Shown here: positions 1 to 7,775 of the stretch, in pieces
Position numbering within the stretch: position 1 is the stretch's first letter
How the letters are laid out: every line of letters begins with the position of its first letter
Source: Ilumatobacteraceae bacterium
GTDB taxonomy: Bacteria > Actinomycetota > Acidimicrobiia > Acidimicrobiales > Ilumatobacteraceae
Length of the DNA stretch: 63,750 nt
Reading direction: 5' to 3'
NCBI GenBank assembly: GCA_022425725.1
Contig: JAKMEY010000045.1
Location: 1-63,750, forward strand
The notes under the pieces: generated by a model
Seen by the model: only the letters and a program-made list of their open reading frames with translations
Told to the model about the DNA's origin: nothing
Databases searched by the model: none
Made by a program: the position numbers and the translations under genes

Positions 1-467
1 CCTTCCTTATTTGGTGGGAGGCCTTGGGCTGTGGTTCCTCCGTAGTTTGTTCCGTGGTAGCCGCGCATTCGAGAGATGATGAGCGTGCGTTCCGGGTGAC
101 CAGCTTGAACATGGGTGAGGCGAGCCAGCTTCATGGCGGTGTCAATCGATTCAGACCCTGAACCGCACAGGAAGACTCGAGCGTGATCGATGGGGCTCAG
201 ATCGGCAACCCGCTCCGTGATCGCCTCGGCCATCGGGTTTGTAAATGGGTCAAAACACGAATATGTCTCAAGTTCTCGCATTTGTGACGCAACTGCATCG
301 GCAATCTCACTTCGGCCGTGACCGACGTTGCAGTACCAAAGACTCGCCATGGCGTCGATGTATTCATTGCCATCTCGGTCCCAGAGCACAGAACCTTCAC
401 CTCGCACGAGCTCAATAAATGATTCTCGGGCAGGTTTCGCGAACGGATGTAAGAACGCTCCAGTCAT
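1..467 (-). CDS. Class III (PLP-dependent) aminotransferase, N-terminal part
   Basis: The reverse strand encodes about 155 residues of a fold-type I, class III aminotransferase; the gene runs off the left edge, so the PLP lysine is not seen. Visible family landmarks are HPFAKPARE near the N-terminus, LWDRDGNEYIDAMASLWYCN (substrate pocket), GHGRSEIADAV, FLCGSGSESIDTAMKLAR (phosphate-binding segment) and RGYHGTNYGG. These match omega-aminotransferases acting on diamines, beta-alanine or similar amines; the substrate cannot be fixed from half a protein. The start used is ATG at 467. An in-frame GTG at 506 would add 13 residues and is possible. It is divergent from the deacetylase gene that begins at 546. 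Confidence 0.85.
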   Translation of the reverse strand, partial: MTGAFLHPFAKPARESFIELVRGEGSVLWDRDGNEYIDAMASLWYCNVGHGRSEIADAVASQMRELETYSCFDPFTNPMAEAITERVADLSPIDHARVFLCGSGSESIDTAMKLARLTHVQAGHPERTLIISRMRGYHGTNYGGTTAQGLPPNKE

Positions 468-533
468 GTACGAAACCGTAGTCGCGGCGATCGAGTCGAA
501 TACCACGGCACGAATGTCGGGTCGTGTATCGGC

Positions 534-539
534 CAGAAT
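534..539 (+). promoter_or_regulatory. Candidate -10 box (CAGAAT) of the deacetylase operon
   Basis: CAGAAT lies exactly 6 bases before the ATG at 546, the same geometry seen before matB (36431) and the small gene starting at 7693. It suggests a leaderless or nearly leaderless transcript. No clear -35 was seen. Confidence 0.35.
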
Positions 540-545
540 CGTCGT

Positions 546-1574
546 ATGGCGTTGCGAACATCCGACGATCGGCTAGCTGTAGTTTCCACCGAGAGTTGTG
601 ACGCTCACGATGTGCCAAACCGGCATCCGGAGGCACCGGGGCGACTGGTGAGTGCGGTGGCTGGGGTTCGGTCATCGGTTCCACCGGAGCGGATGCGAGC
701 GATGACACCTCCCCAGGCATCGCTCGATGACCTTGCATTGGCCCATGACCGCTCGTACCTCGAAATGCTCATTGCGGATGCACAGTCGGGAGGGAGTCAG
801 CTCGACGCAGATACCTACACCGCCAGAGGCTCATTTGACACGGCGAGGCGTGCCGCCGGCGCCGTGCTCGCGGCTGTCGACGAGGTTCACTCGGGTCGAG
901 CACAACGAGCATTCGCCCTCGTTCGCCCGCCTGGGCATCACGCGCTGGCCGATCGGGCGATGGGGTTCTGTCTGGTGAACAACGTTGCCGTTGCCGCATC
1001 GAAACTGCGGAGCGAAGGGGAGCGTGTCGTCATTATCGATTGGGATGTCCATCACGGAAACGGAACTCAAGACATCTTTTATGAAGACCCTGAGGTGATG
1101 TATGTCTCGACGCATCAGGCTCCGCACTACCCGGGGACCGGGGCCATCGGCGAAACAGGCGACGGTGATGCCGTCGGAGCGAATATCAATATCCCTCTGA
1201 GCGCAGGTTCAGCAGGCGACATGTTGCGCGCCGCGTTCGATGACGTTGTTCTCCCGGCCATCACCGAGTTTTCACCGTCGCGGGTCTTGTTATCGGCAGG
1301 GTTTGACGCGCACCGAGATGATCCGCTCGCCGATTTGCAACTCACTTCCGCCGACTATGTCGATCTCACTCATCGTGTGCTGTCGATCTGTCCAGATGGC
1401 GAGCTTGTCGCAGTGCTTGAAGGCGGCTACGACTTTCAAGCACTCGCCCGTTCAGCTGGAGCGGTGGCGGCGGTACTCGCAGGAGTTGAACCAACGATTG
1501 ACGAGGGGGAAAAAGTGACGAGCGGCGATGTAGATGTGGCGCTTCTTTCTTCGGTGAACGAGGCGCGACGATGA
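546..1574 (+). CDS. Histone deacetylase-like (acetoin utilization/acetylpolyamine) amidohydrolase
   Basis: A 342-residue zinc amidohydrolase of the arginase/deacetylase fold. Visible catalytic features: HH pair at 131-132 in RPPGHHA, zinc ligands D167 and H169 in DWDVHHGNGT, third ligand D254 in SAGFDAHRDDP, and Y295 in LEGGYD, which polarises the substrate carbonyl. Members remove acetyl groups from acetylpolyamines, other small amides or protein lysines; sequence alone does not choose among these. It heads a tight plus-strand set: its stop overlaps the Nudix start by four bases (ATGA), and a PfkB kinase follows. The class III aminotransferase on the other strand could fit a polyamine role, but that is only context. 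Confidence 0.9.
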   Translation: MALRTSDDRLAVVSTESCDAHDVPNRHPEAPGRLVSAVAGVRSSVPPERMRAMTPPQASLDDLALAHDRSYLEMLIADAQSGGSQLDADTYTARGSFDTARRAAGAVLAAVDEVHSGRAQRAFALVRPPGHHALADRAMGFCLVNNVAVAASKLRSEGERVVIIDWDVHHGNGTQDIFYEDPEVMYVSTHQAPHYPGTGAIGETGDGDAVGANINIPLSAGSAGDMLRAAFDDVVLPAITEFSPSRVLLSAGFDAHRDDPLADLQLTSADYVDLTHRVLSICPDGELVAVLEGGYDFQALARSAGAVAAVLAGVEPTIDEGEKVTSGDVDVALLSSVNEARR

Positions 1575-2050
1575 GCGAGACGTATCGACGTAGTGGAGAC
1601 GGCTTCATGTTGTGCTCCGATGGAAATGTGCGCTGGGGAGTGTTCGGCGCCGCTGGCGTTGTGTTTGTCTGCGATAGTTCTGACGGCCGTCTTGCAATGG
1701 TTCAGCGGCGGTCGGCATTCGCCCATGAGGGTGGAACATGGTCATGCGCAGGCGGAGCACTCGACGAGGGCGAGTCACCGCTTGAGGGCGGGCTTCGTGA
1801 GGCATCTGAAGAAGTCGGGGCGGTGCCTCAGCAGTACGAAGTGCTTGGCGAGGTGCTGTTCGCTCCGGCACTCGATTGGTCGTACACGACGTTTGTGGTG
1901 CGAGTTGAGGCGCCATTTGGTGCATCGATCAATTTCGAGACCGATGACGTTGCCTGGCTCCCGCTCGACGATGTTGACCGCCTGCCATTACATGCCGGGT
2001 TCGCGTCGGCATGGCCAGAGTTGAAAGAGATCGCTCGCGGCGCAGCGTGA
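1571..2050 (+). CDS. Nudix hydrolase
   Basis: A 159-residue single-domain Nudix protein. A perfect Nudix box (G-x5-E-x7-R-E-x-x-E-E-x-G) spans about residues 62-84, with REASEEVG carrying the Mg2+-binding glutamates. Nudix enzymes cleave nucleoside diphosphates linked to another moiety; the specificity here is unknown. The ATG at 1571 overlaps the deacetylase stop, implying translational coupling, and the kinase start lies 3 bases after its own stop. Confidence 0.9.
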   Translation: MSETYRRSGDGFMLCSDGNVRWGVFGAAGVVFVCDSSDGRLAMVQRRSAFAHEGGTWSCAGGALDEGESPLEGGLREASEEVGAVPQQYEVLGEVLFAPALDWSYTTFVVRVEAPFGASINFETDDVAWLPLDDVDRLPLHAGFASAWPELKEIARGAA

Positions 2051-2053
2051 ACG

Positions 2054-3025
2054 GTGGCGACTCCGGTAGCCCCGGTTACCGTATCCGCCGTGTCGACTTC
2101 ATCGCTTTGCGTTCTCGGTGATTACGCGTGGGACGTCCTCATCAGGACGAACTCAGAGTTGTTGCGCGGGGGAGACACGTTTGGAGAGGTCGTGTTGCTC
2201 CCTGGCGGAAGCGCAGCAAACGTTTCGGTGTGGGCTGCGCGTGCTGGCACGTCGGTGACGTTCATTGGAAAGATCGGGCGTGACCAAATGGGAATGCTCG
2301 CTCGGGAAGAACTGGTACGTGAGGGAGTGGAGCATCGGCTGATTGAGACCGATGCTCACGTCACGGGGTCAGTTGCAGTCTTTGTCGATCACACTGGCGA
2401 AAGATCAATGGTGTCTGGCCATGGGGCTGACTTTTACCTACTGCCCTCCGAGTTGCCGAGGCCGTCGATTGCTTCCGCATCTCATCTGCATCTAACTGCG
2501 TGGTCGTTCTTCACTGATCCACCTCGATCTGCAGCTCGTGAGGCAGCGCGAATCGCAAAGAACTCCGGGGCAACAATCAGTTTTGATCCCGCGTCATTTC
2601 AGATGATTGGCGACATGGGTGTTGACACGTTCTTAGAGGTCTCGACCGACATTGGCGTTGATGTGTTCTTTCCGAATAAGGAAGAAGCCGCAGTATTGAC
2701 GGGGTCATCCGAGCCGGAAACGGCAGCCAAACGACTTTCTCGCCTCTTTGACGGTGCGCTCATCGTGCTGAAACTCGACGCCGATGGCGCGCTCATTTGC
2801 GAGAACGGTGCAGTGCACCGGGTTCCGCCAACGTCAAACCGTTTGGTTGATGCCACGGGGGCAGGCGATTCTTTCGCGGGTGCATTCTTGTCACGGTGGC
2901 TGAAAGGCTGCGACGCAGTGGAGGCGGCTGGGTTCGCAGTTGGTGTTGCCGAGTGGGTGATCGAGCATCCGGGGGCACGACCGACCCCTGATGCCGCGCT
3001 CTCGATCGTTCTTGACCGCCCCTAG
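2054..3025 (+). CDS. PfkB-family carbohydrate/nucleoside kinase
   Basis: A 323-residue ribokinase-like kinase starting at GTG. The N-terminal PfkB signature reads LPGGSAANVSVWAARAG, and the C-terminal signature DATGAGDSFAGAF (about 266-278) contains the anion hole and catalytic base D272. FPNKEEA is the usual segment before the ATP site. The substrate could be a sugar, sugar phosphate or nucleoside. An internal GTG near 2090 would remove a poorly conserved N-terminus, so the exact start is uncertain. It closes the deacetylase-Nudix-kinase unit and ends 100 bases before the rhodopsin. Confidence 0.85.
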   Translation: MATPVAPVTVSAVSTSSLCVLGDYAWDVLIRTNSELLRGGDTFGEVVLLPGGSAANVSVWAARAGTSVTFIGKIGRDQMGMLAREELVREGVEHRLIETDAHVTGSVAVFVDHTGERSMVSGHGADFYLLPSELPRPSIASASHLHLTAWSFFTDPPRSAAREAARIAKNSGATISFDPASFQMIGDMGVDTFLEVSTDIGVDVFFPNKEEAAVLTGSSEPETAAKRLSRLFDGALIVLKLDADGALICENGAVHRVPPTSNRLVDATGAGDSFAGAFLSRWLKGCDAVEAAGFAVGVAEWVIEHPGARPTPDAALSIVLDRP

Positions 3026-3114
3026 AGGCACTACCGAACCTCTCAAATTTTTACCCCTAATTCGCTTTGTGCATGTGAGTTTGTGCAAAGGTAGTTGAGT
3101 TGACTCAGCCCTAC

Positions 3115-3120
3115 AGGAGG
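3115..3120 (+). promoter_or_regulatory. Strong Shine-Dalgarno of the rhodopsin gene
   Basis: AGGAGG lies 5 bases before the ATG at 3126. This is the most consensus-like ribosome binding site in the window and contrasts with the many genes here that lack one. The 100-base upstream gap holds no -10/-35 pair I can defend. Confidence 0.8.
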
Positions 3121-3125
3121 ACAAT

Positions 3126-3836
3126 ATGAACGAAGTCACAATGACAGGCGACTACTACACGCTTGTCTACAACGCCCTTTCATTCGGCACCGCAGTGATG
3201 TTTGGTGCCTTTGTGTACTTCCTCACGCAAATCAAGAGCGTGAAGAAGGAGTACCGCTCAGGTGTCGCCGTGTCGGCGGTCGTGGTCGGTATTGCGGGCT
3301 ACCACTATTACCGAATCTGGTCAGATTTTGGCGACAAGACGATGAACGAGGGCTATCGCTACGCGGACTGGTTGATTACCGTTCCGCTGTTGGTGATCGA
3401 ACTGCTCATCGTGCTGGGCGTCTCGAACGAGGTTCGAAAAGGACTCATGTGGAAGCTTGTCCCCGCAACGGTTCTCATGATCGGACTCGGATACCCGGGA
3501 GAAACCTCAGCCGACAACGGCACGAAGTGGCTCTTCTGGGTGCTCGCCATGATCCCATTCGTGTACATCTTGTGGGTGCTCTACGGCCAGCTCCAAGCAG
3601 CATCAAGCCGTGAATCAGGAGCGGTTGCAGGTGCCATTAAGAACGCGACATATGTTCTTTTGCTGACCTGGCTTGTCTACCCGATCGCATACCTCTTCCC
3701 AGTGTTCGATGCGAGTTCAGAAGGCCTCGAGGTGCTTCGACAGGTTGGCTACACATTTGCCGACATCACTGCGAAGGCGCTCTACGGTTTGATGATCCTT
3801 GGCATTGCGAAGGCACGTTCCGCAGACGAGTCATAA
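3126..3836 (+). CDS. Light-driven proton-pumping rhodopsin, xanthorhodopsin/actinorhodopsin type
   Basis: A 236-residue seven-helix protein. Helix C carries the proton-pump triad D81 (acceptor), T85 and E92 (donor). L89, at the spectral tuning position, predicts green absorption. H60 in AGYHYYRI pairs with the acceptor, and D213/K217 in GYTFADITAK are the second counterion and retinal Schiff-base lysine. GYHY, LGYPGE and YPIAYLFP are xanthorhodopsin-like. W138 occupies the place of Gly156 of xanthorhodopsin, so the carotenoid fenestration should be closed. The gene is monocistronic, with a strong ribosome binding site and a terminator hairpin. No retinal or carotenoid synthesis gene lies in the window, so retinal must be made from elsewhere in the genome or taken up. 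Confidence 0.97.
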   Translation: MNEVTMTGDYYTLVYNALSFGTAVMFGAFVYFLTQIKSVKKEYRSGVAVSAVVVGIAGYHYYRIWSDFGDKTMNEGYRYADWLITVPLLVIELLIVLGVSNEVRKGLMWKLVPATVLMIGLGYPGETSADNGTKWLFWVLAMIPFVYILWVLYGQLQAASSRESGAVAGAIKNATYVLLLTWLVYPIAYLFPVFDASSEGLEVLRQVGYTFADITAKALYGLMILGIAKARSADES

Positions 3837-3839
3837 CCA

Positions 3840-3861
3840 CCTTGTCGCCTCGGCGACAAGG
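3840..3861. other. Inverted repeat just after the rhodopsin gene
   Basis: CCTTGTCGC and GCGACAAGG form a 9-bp stem around a CTCG loop, starting about 4 bases after the rhodopsin stop. There is no T-run, so it is more likely a 3' stabilising hairpin or a helper to the terminator that follows. Confidence 0.55.
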
Positions 3862-3874
3862 ATATGAAAACTGT

Positions 3875-3904
3875 AAAGAGCCCGGGCCTCGGCCCGGGCT
3901 CTTT
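3875..3904. terminator. Bidirectional rho-independent terminator
   Basis: A perfect 13-bp stem (AAAGAGCCCGGGC / GCCCGGGCTCTTT) with a CTCG loop, flanked by A and T runs on its arms. It can end both rhodopsin transcripts (plus) and tRNA-Gly transcripts (minus). Confidence 0.9.
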
Positions 3905-3911
3905 CGATTGG

Positions 3912-3983
<72 letters not shown>

Positions 3984-4068
3984 GGCGGCGCAAAGACTAT
4001 CTCGGACTTCGCCGAGAACCGCACAGTGAGTGCTTTCCTATGGTCGTTGAGCATGAGAAACTCTCGTA

Positions 4069-4779
4069 ATGGCGAGATTTGTCGTAGCTCATGGAGCATG
4101 GTCAGCAGGCTGGGCATGGAAAAGGATGCATCCGCTGTGTGCGGCGGCAGGTCACGAACTTTTCACCCCAACGTGGACAGGAATTGGCGAGCGGCGTCAC
4201 CTCGTGGGTGAGCATGTCAATCTTTCAACCCATATCGCCGACCTTGTCCAGCACATGGAGGTCGAAGACCATTCCGACGTGGTGCTGGTGGCACACAGCT
4301 ACGGGGGGATGGTTGCAACCGGTGCGATGGCGACGATTGAGCACCGAGTGCGTCAGATCATCTATCTCGACGCGTTTGTACCAGAACGTCATCAGTCGAT
4401 GCTTGATACGATCGATGCGGCTCTACGAGAAGCACTGTTGTCACGGGTTGCTGAAAGTGGCACCACTCCGTGGCTCGTTCCATCGAATCCGATGCCACCA
4501 GATACTGATGCAGCTGATCTGGAGTGGATTGCTCCCCGAAGAGTTGAGCAACCACTCGGAACCTTTACCGAACCGTGTCCGTACGGCGGCTCTGATATCA
4601 ACGTGCCAAAGTCATACATCTATTGCTTGCGTTCTGGCCCCGGTGACATGTTCAGACCGTTCGCCGAGAGGGCAAAAACATCTGACGATTGGGTCTACCG
4701 AGAGATCGACGCAAGTCATAGCCCGAACATCACCGCCCCAGCCCAACTGCTGGAGTTGCTCGAAGAATTACGTGTGTAA
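4069..4779 (+). CDS. Alpha/beta hydrolase (esterase-like)
   Basis: A 236-residue alpha/beta hydrolase with VAHGAWSAGWAW as the oxyanion strand-turn, nucleophile S77 in VAHSYGG and catalytic H217 in DASHSPNIT. The layout resembles the plant methylester-esterase/pyrethroid-hydrolase group (AB_hydrolase_6). A second gene of the same length and architecture lies at 49664-50374. The substrate is unknown. It is the first gene after tRNA-Gly; the DUF2786 gene follows after 13 bases, with a good ribosome binding site in between. Confidence 0.85.
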   Translation: MARFVVAHGAWSAGWAWKRMHPLCAAAGHELFTPTWTGIGERRHLVGEHVNLSTHIADLVQHMEVEDHSDVVLVAHSYGGMVATGAMATIEHRVRQIIYLDAFVPERHQSMLDTIDAALREALLSRVAESGTTPWLVPSNPMPPDTDAADLEWIAPRRVEQPLGTFTEPCPYGGSDINVPKSYIYCLRSGPGDMFRPFAERAKTSDDWVYREIDASHSPNITAPAQLLELLEELRV

Positions 4780-4792
4780 GGAGGGCGGCGAG

Positions 4793-5533
4793 GTGTCGCA
4801 CAGCGGTCATTCCGCAGAAGGTGACGGTCTGCCTCTTCACGAGGTCACACGTCGGGTTCAGAAACTCATTGCGGTTGCTGAGCGCACAACGCACCCCGAT
4901 GAATCAGATGCGTTCTCCCGAAAAGCAGCGGAGTTGATTGCCCGGTATCGCCTGAGCGCAGAGGCGCTCCGCCCGCGTCAACCCGACGAATATGTCATTC
5001 ACGAGTTGGTCCTCGGACGCGGGGCGTACGTTCGAGCCCGATTTTCTCTGCTGTCGGGGGTTGCTGACGCAATGGGATGCCTCGCCACATTTCTGACCGG
5101 ACCGAGTGGCACCACCGCTCAGATCAGCGGGCCGCTACGTGAGGTGGAGGCGGTCGAGGTGTTGTTCAACTCCCTTCATCAGCAGATGGCGACACAGGCA
5201 TCGAAGCAGCGTCGCACGACCAGCGCTGCGACGCAGCGGTTTCGCCGCGCCTTCATGTTTGGCTTTGCAGAACGGGTAAGCGAACTGCTGCACGACGCAC
5301 ATTCGGTTGCCGCCTCCGAGCAAGAAGATGCTCAGTCACTGCTCCCGACCCTGTTCGAACAACGTGAACGGGTACATCGGTTCGCTGCCGAGCAGTTGGG
5401 CCCAATCCGAGCGGCAGCTGGTCCAGCACCCGTGGTTGCGAACGGTGCATCCGCCGGACGTGAGGCGGCTGCCGATGCCGACATCGGGAGAATTCGTGTC
5501 GCAAGCCAATATGCGATCGGTCAAGGATCGTGA
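4793..5533 (+). CDS. DUF2786 domain protein
   Basis: A 246-residue soluble protein. The start is GTG 4793, chosen because AAGGAGG lies just before it and the conserved region begins soon after; the open frame extends further upstream only as a shadow of the hydrolase. Residues about 15-60 (EVTRRVQKLIAVAERTTHPD..., then AFSRKAAELIARYRLS) match DUF2786, a short helical domain of unknown role. The rest is helical with a basic patch (KQRR...QRFRRAF). Its stop overlaps the start of a zinc-peptidase gene (GTGA), so the two are probably co-translated and may work together. No function is assigned. Confidence 0.8.
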   Translation: MSHSGHSAEGDGLPLHEVTRRVQKLIAVAERTTHPDESDAFSRKAAELIARYRLSAEALRPRQPDEYVIHELVLGRGAYVRARFSLLSGVADAMGCLATFLTGPSGTTAQISGPLREVEAVEVLFNSLHQQMATQASKQRRTTSAATQRFRRAFMFGFAERVSELLHDAHSVAASEQEDAQSLLPTLFEQRERVHRFAAEQLGPIRAAAGPAPVVANGASAGREAAADADIGRIRVASQYAIGQGS

Positions 5534-6000
5534 ACGCTGATATCGGGCGTGAGGATGTCTACGCTGCCGAACTCGCTGCGTTTGGAGGAACCCTTGCCGA
5601 TTGCGAGGTTGGCTTTGATGAGTTGCTGTGGATTCGAAATGCGATCTGCGCATCGCTCTGGTGGCCTGCGGGCGACATCGATGTAGAGCAGGCCCGGTCA
5701 GATGCGAGATCTTCGACGACACGTGCGGGAGATGATGGGCGGGCTCGCATTCGTATCGCTACAACGCAATGCACCCCGCTGACGCTCGCTCACGAGTTCG
5801 CTCACGTACTCGCAGGCGTTGATGCGGGCCACGGACCGAGGTTTCGGAGGGCTGAGCTCGATCTGGTTTTCGCCATGTTTGGGTCGACAGAAACGCAATG
5901 GCTGCTCGACGCATTTCAGGCCATGAGCCTGGAGGTTGCAGACCGCAGTTGGCCTTTGCCGACCGAAGGTCCGCTGCAGCGGCTGATCGATCTTGCGTGA
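5530..6000 (+). CDS. SprT-like zinc metallopeptidase domain protein
   Basis: A 156-residue protein. HEFAH (88-92) supplies two zinc ligands and the catalytic glutamate, and GHGPRF (100-105) supplies the third ligand H101 in the SprT-like pattern HExxH...GHGxxF. It lacks a signal peptide, so it should act in the cytoplasm. The GTG start overlaps the DUF2786 stop by four bases. The pair sits alone between two tRNA genes. The target is unknown; SprT/Spartan relatives cleave DNA-protein crosslinks, but that cannot be carried over to this small protein. Confidence 0.75.
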   Translation: MNADIGREDVYAAELAAFGGTLADCEVGFDELLWIRNAICASLWWPAGDIDVEQARSDARSSTTRAGDDGRARIRIATTQCTPLTLAHEFAHVLAGVDAGHGPRFRRAELDLVFAMFGSTETQWLLDAFQAMSLEVADRSWPLPTEGPLQRLIDLA

Positions 6001-6001
6001 G

Positions 6002-6076
6002 TCGGGAAGGCGGGATTCGAACCCGCGACCCCCTGCTCCCAAAGCAGGTGCGCTAGCCAAGCTGCGCCACTTCCCG
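6002..6076 (-). tRNA. tRNA-Pro (anticodon TGG)
   Basis: Reverse-strand cloverleaf with acceptor CGGGAAG/CTTCCCG, anticodon stem CCTGC/GCAGG with loop TTTGGGA (anticodon TGG) and T-arm GCGGG-TTCGAAT-CCCGC, followed by discriminator A. CCA is not encoded. Confidence 0.95.
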
Positions 6077-6118
6077 TGCGCAAAAGCGTACCTGCCAAAC
6101 CGTTACGCTCATCCGCTG

Positions 6119-7399
6119 ATGATGAATTCCTTACGACGTCGGGTCACGGTGTCTGTGATGTGCGGAAGTTCATGGGTATTGGCCGCGGGGTGTGCAGCAC
6201 CAGCCTCACTCGAATCAGAGAGCGAACAGTCCCTCGTGGCTTCAACAACCGCCGAGGAAACGACGACCACGGCTGCTGCTGAAGTACCGGCCAATACGGC
6301 AGTAGTTACCTCGGCGGCCCCCTCATCGTCATCGACGACAACATCGACCGTCGCAGGTCCGCCTGATGATGGTGTTCGGTCCGATGAGCGCCGTCTCGTC
6401 GAGTTGTTTTCAGTCACTCACAGCGACCTCAAACCGAAAAGCGTTGTCATCGGGCCGGGTGGGCTCGTCTTCACGCAGAACATGATGTATCGGCACAACA
6501 TCTTGGTGTTTGACGGCGAGGGTGATGTCGTCGCGAAAATTGATGACTCGGTTGATCTCAAAGATTATGGAGTGAGCGATGAATCTATGCAGGTTGCCGG
6601 CGCCCCGGTCGAGGCGGCGGTTTCGCCTGACGGGCGCCACTTGTGGGTGAGCAATTACAAGATGTATGGCGACGAGTACCGCTCAGATGCCGACGACGGG
6701 TGTGATCGTGGAGATTGGGAAGACAGTTACGTGTATCGCATCGACCTCGAACGTTTTGAGATCGACGGGGTGGTCCCCACAGGAGCAGTGCCAAAGTTCT
6801 TGCAGGTCTCACCAGACGGCCAGCGTCTCGTGGTGGCTAATTGGTGCGGCTTTGACGTTTCGGTAATCGATACCGAAACACTGACCGAGATCGGAAGGGT
6901 TGATCTGGGCCGTCACCCTCGAGGAGTCGCAATCACCGGTGATTCCTCGCAGGCCTATGTAACGGTGATGGGAGCCGAGCGCATCGATCTCATCGACCTT
7001 GAAACGCTGACGGTGGTTTCGTCGCTTGCGAGTTCGGGCATTACGCCGCGCCACATCGTGCTGTCTCGCGACGATGCAACCCTGTTTTCGTCCAATCACC
7101 TTATGGACACTGTCCGCATGATCGATGTGAAGGCCGACACCCTCATCGGCACGGTTCGGACGGGCACCCAGACGAGGAGCCTTGCACTCGCAGATGATGA
7201 AGCGAGTTTGTATGTGGTCAATTATCTCGACGGAACGATCTCGAAGGTGAAGACCGCCGACATGTCGATAGTGCAGACAATTGATGTTGGTGGACGCCCA
7301 ATTGGAATTGCCTACGACGCACCTACGAGGCGTCTCTGGGTGGCCGACTACGACGGACGCCTCATCGTCTTCGAAGACCGAGCGGTAATCGATAACTAG
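6119..7399 (+). CDS. YVTN-type beta-propeller lipoprotein
   Basis: A 426-residue secreted lipoprotein. MMNSLRRRVTVSV leads a short hydrophobic stretch ending in the lipobox LAAGC, then a Thr/Ser/Ala-rich linker (about 30-85) that spans the wall. The rest is a repeating seven-bladed propeller with signatures such as AVSPDGRHLWVSNY, LQVSPDGQRLVVANW, VAITGDSSQAYVTVMG and IVLSRDDATLFSSN. The frame is open upstream through the tRNA-Pro gene, but that part is tRNA read-through and not protein. TACGCT lies 9 bases before the ATG. Such propellers bind ligands or partners at the cell surface; the partner is unknown. Confidence 0.85.
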   Translation: MMNSLRRRVTVSVMCGSSWVLAAGCAAPASLESESEQSLVASTTAEETTTTAAAEVPANTAVVTSAAPSSSSTTTSTVAGPPDDGVRSDERRLVELFSVTHSDLKPKSVVIGPGGLVFTQNMMYRHNILVFDGEGDVVAKIDDSVDLKDYGVSDESMQVAGAPVEAAVSPDGRHLWVSNYKMYGDEYRSDADDGCDRGDWEDSYVYRIDLERFEIDGVVPTGAVPKFLQVSPDGQRLVVANWCGFDVSVIDTETLTEIGRVDLGRHPRGVAITGDSSQAYVTVMGAERIDLIDLETLTVVSSLASSGITPRHIVLSRDDATLFSSNHLMDTVRMIDVKADTLIGTVRTGTQTRSLALADDEASLYVVNYLDGTISKVKTADMSIVQTIDVGGRPIGIAYDAPTRRLWVADYDGRLIVFEDRAVIDN

Positions 7400-7417
7400 C
7401 GGGTGATCGACCGAGCG

Positions 7418-7693
7418 TCAGGAGCGGCGTTTGGCAGCTCGACGAGCAGCACGCCCAATTGGTGCGATATGTCGATGATCGAGGTCACCGATTTCGATGC
7501 CATTGTCGAACAGCACGCGGTACCGCTGCCAGTTAAAACCGTTTGCGAGCAAGATGTGACCCTCTGTTCCATCGGGCACCACTCCAATCGCAGGGCGATC
7601 GATTTCACCCGTTGCGCGGACGCGGTCCCCAAGCTTCAGATCGATCTGATCGGCATGTGGCTGAGATAACGAGTGAGGCTTCCAAATCGGCAC
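7418..7693 (-). CDS. Small conserved-looking protein of unknown function
   Basis: A 91-residue reading on the minus strand, convergent with the lipoprotein. A compact region LKLGDRVRATGEIDRPAIG...GFNWQRYRVLFDNG looks like a small beta-barrel (SH3/KOW-like) and is followed by a basic tail (RAARRAAKRRS) that could touch nucleic acid. The start GTG 7693 is chosen because CAGAAT stands 6 bases before it, as for other genes here; an upstream GTG at 7708 is an alternative. I do not recognise the family. Confidence 0.55.
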   Translation of the reverse strand: MPIWKPHSLSQPHADQIDLKLGDRVRATGEIDRPAIGVVPDGTEGHILLANGFNWQRYRVLFDNGIEIGDLDHRHIAPIGRAARRAAKRRS

Positions 7694-7699
7694 AAACCT

Positions 7700-7705
7700 A
7701 TTCTG
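7700..7705 (-). promoter_or_regulatory. Candidate -10 box for the small gene at 7693
   Basis: CAGAAT on the minus strand, 6 bases before GTG 7693. It is back to back with the tig promoter at 7761. Confidence 0.3.
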
Positions 7706-7760
7706 CACCAAATGAGGGGTGTTCCGCACGTTCCATCGGGCATGGGGGCAGAACCACCGG

Positions 7761-7766
7761 TACACT
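7761..7766 (+). promoter_or_regulatory. Candidate -10 box of tig
   Basis: TACACT ends 9 bases before the GTG start at 7776, giving a leader of only a few bases. Confidence 0.4.
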
Positions 7767-7775
7767 CCCGGGCCT

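Noticed and set aside
4091..4792. Long N-terminal extension of the DUF2786 gene
   Set aside because: It is an out-of-frame shadow of the alpha/beta hydrolase. A good ribosome binding site and GTG at 4793 mark the true start.
3984..6001. Genomic island integrated at a tRNA gene
   Set aside because: No integrase, direct repeat of a tRNA end or composition jump was seen. Only the position is suggestive.
5993..6118. N-terminal extension of the beta-propeller lipoprotein with the string RRDSNPRPPAPKAG
   Set aside because: This is the translated antisense of tRNA-Pro, a well-known false protein start. The lipoprotein signal begins at 6119.
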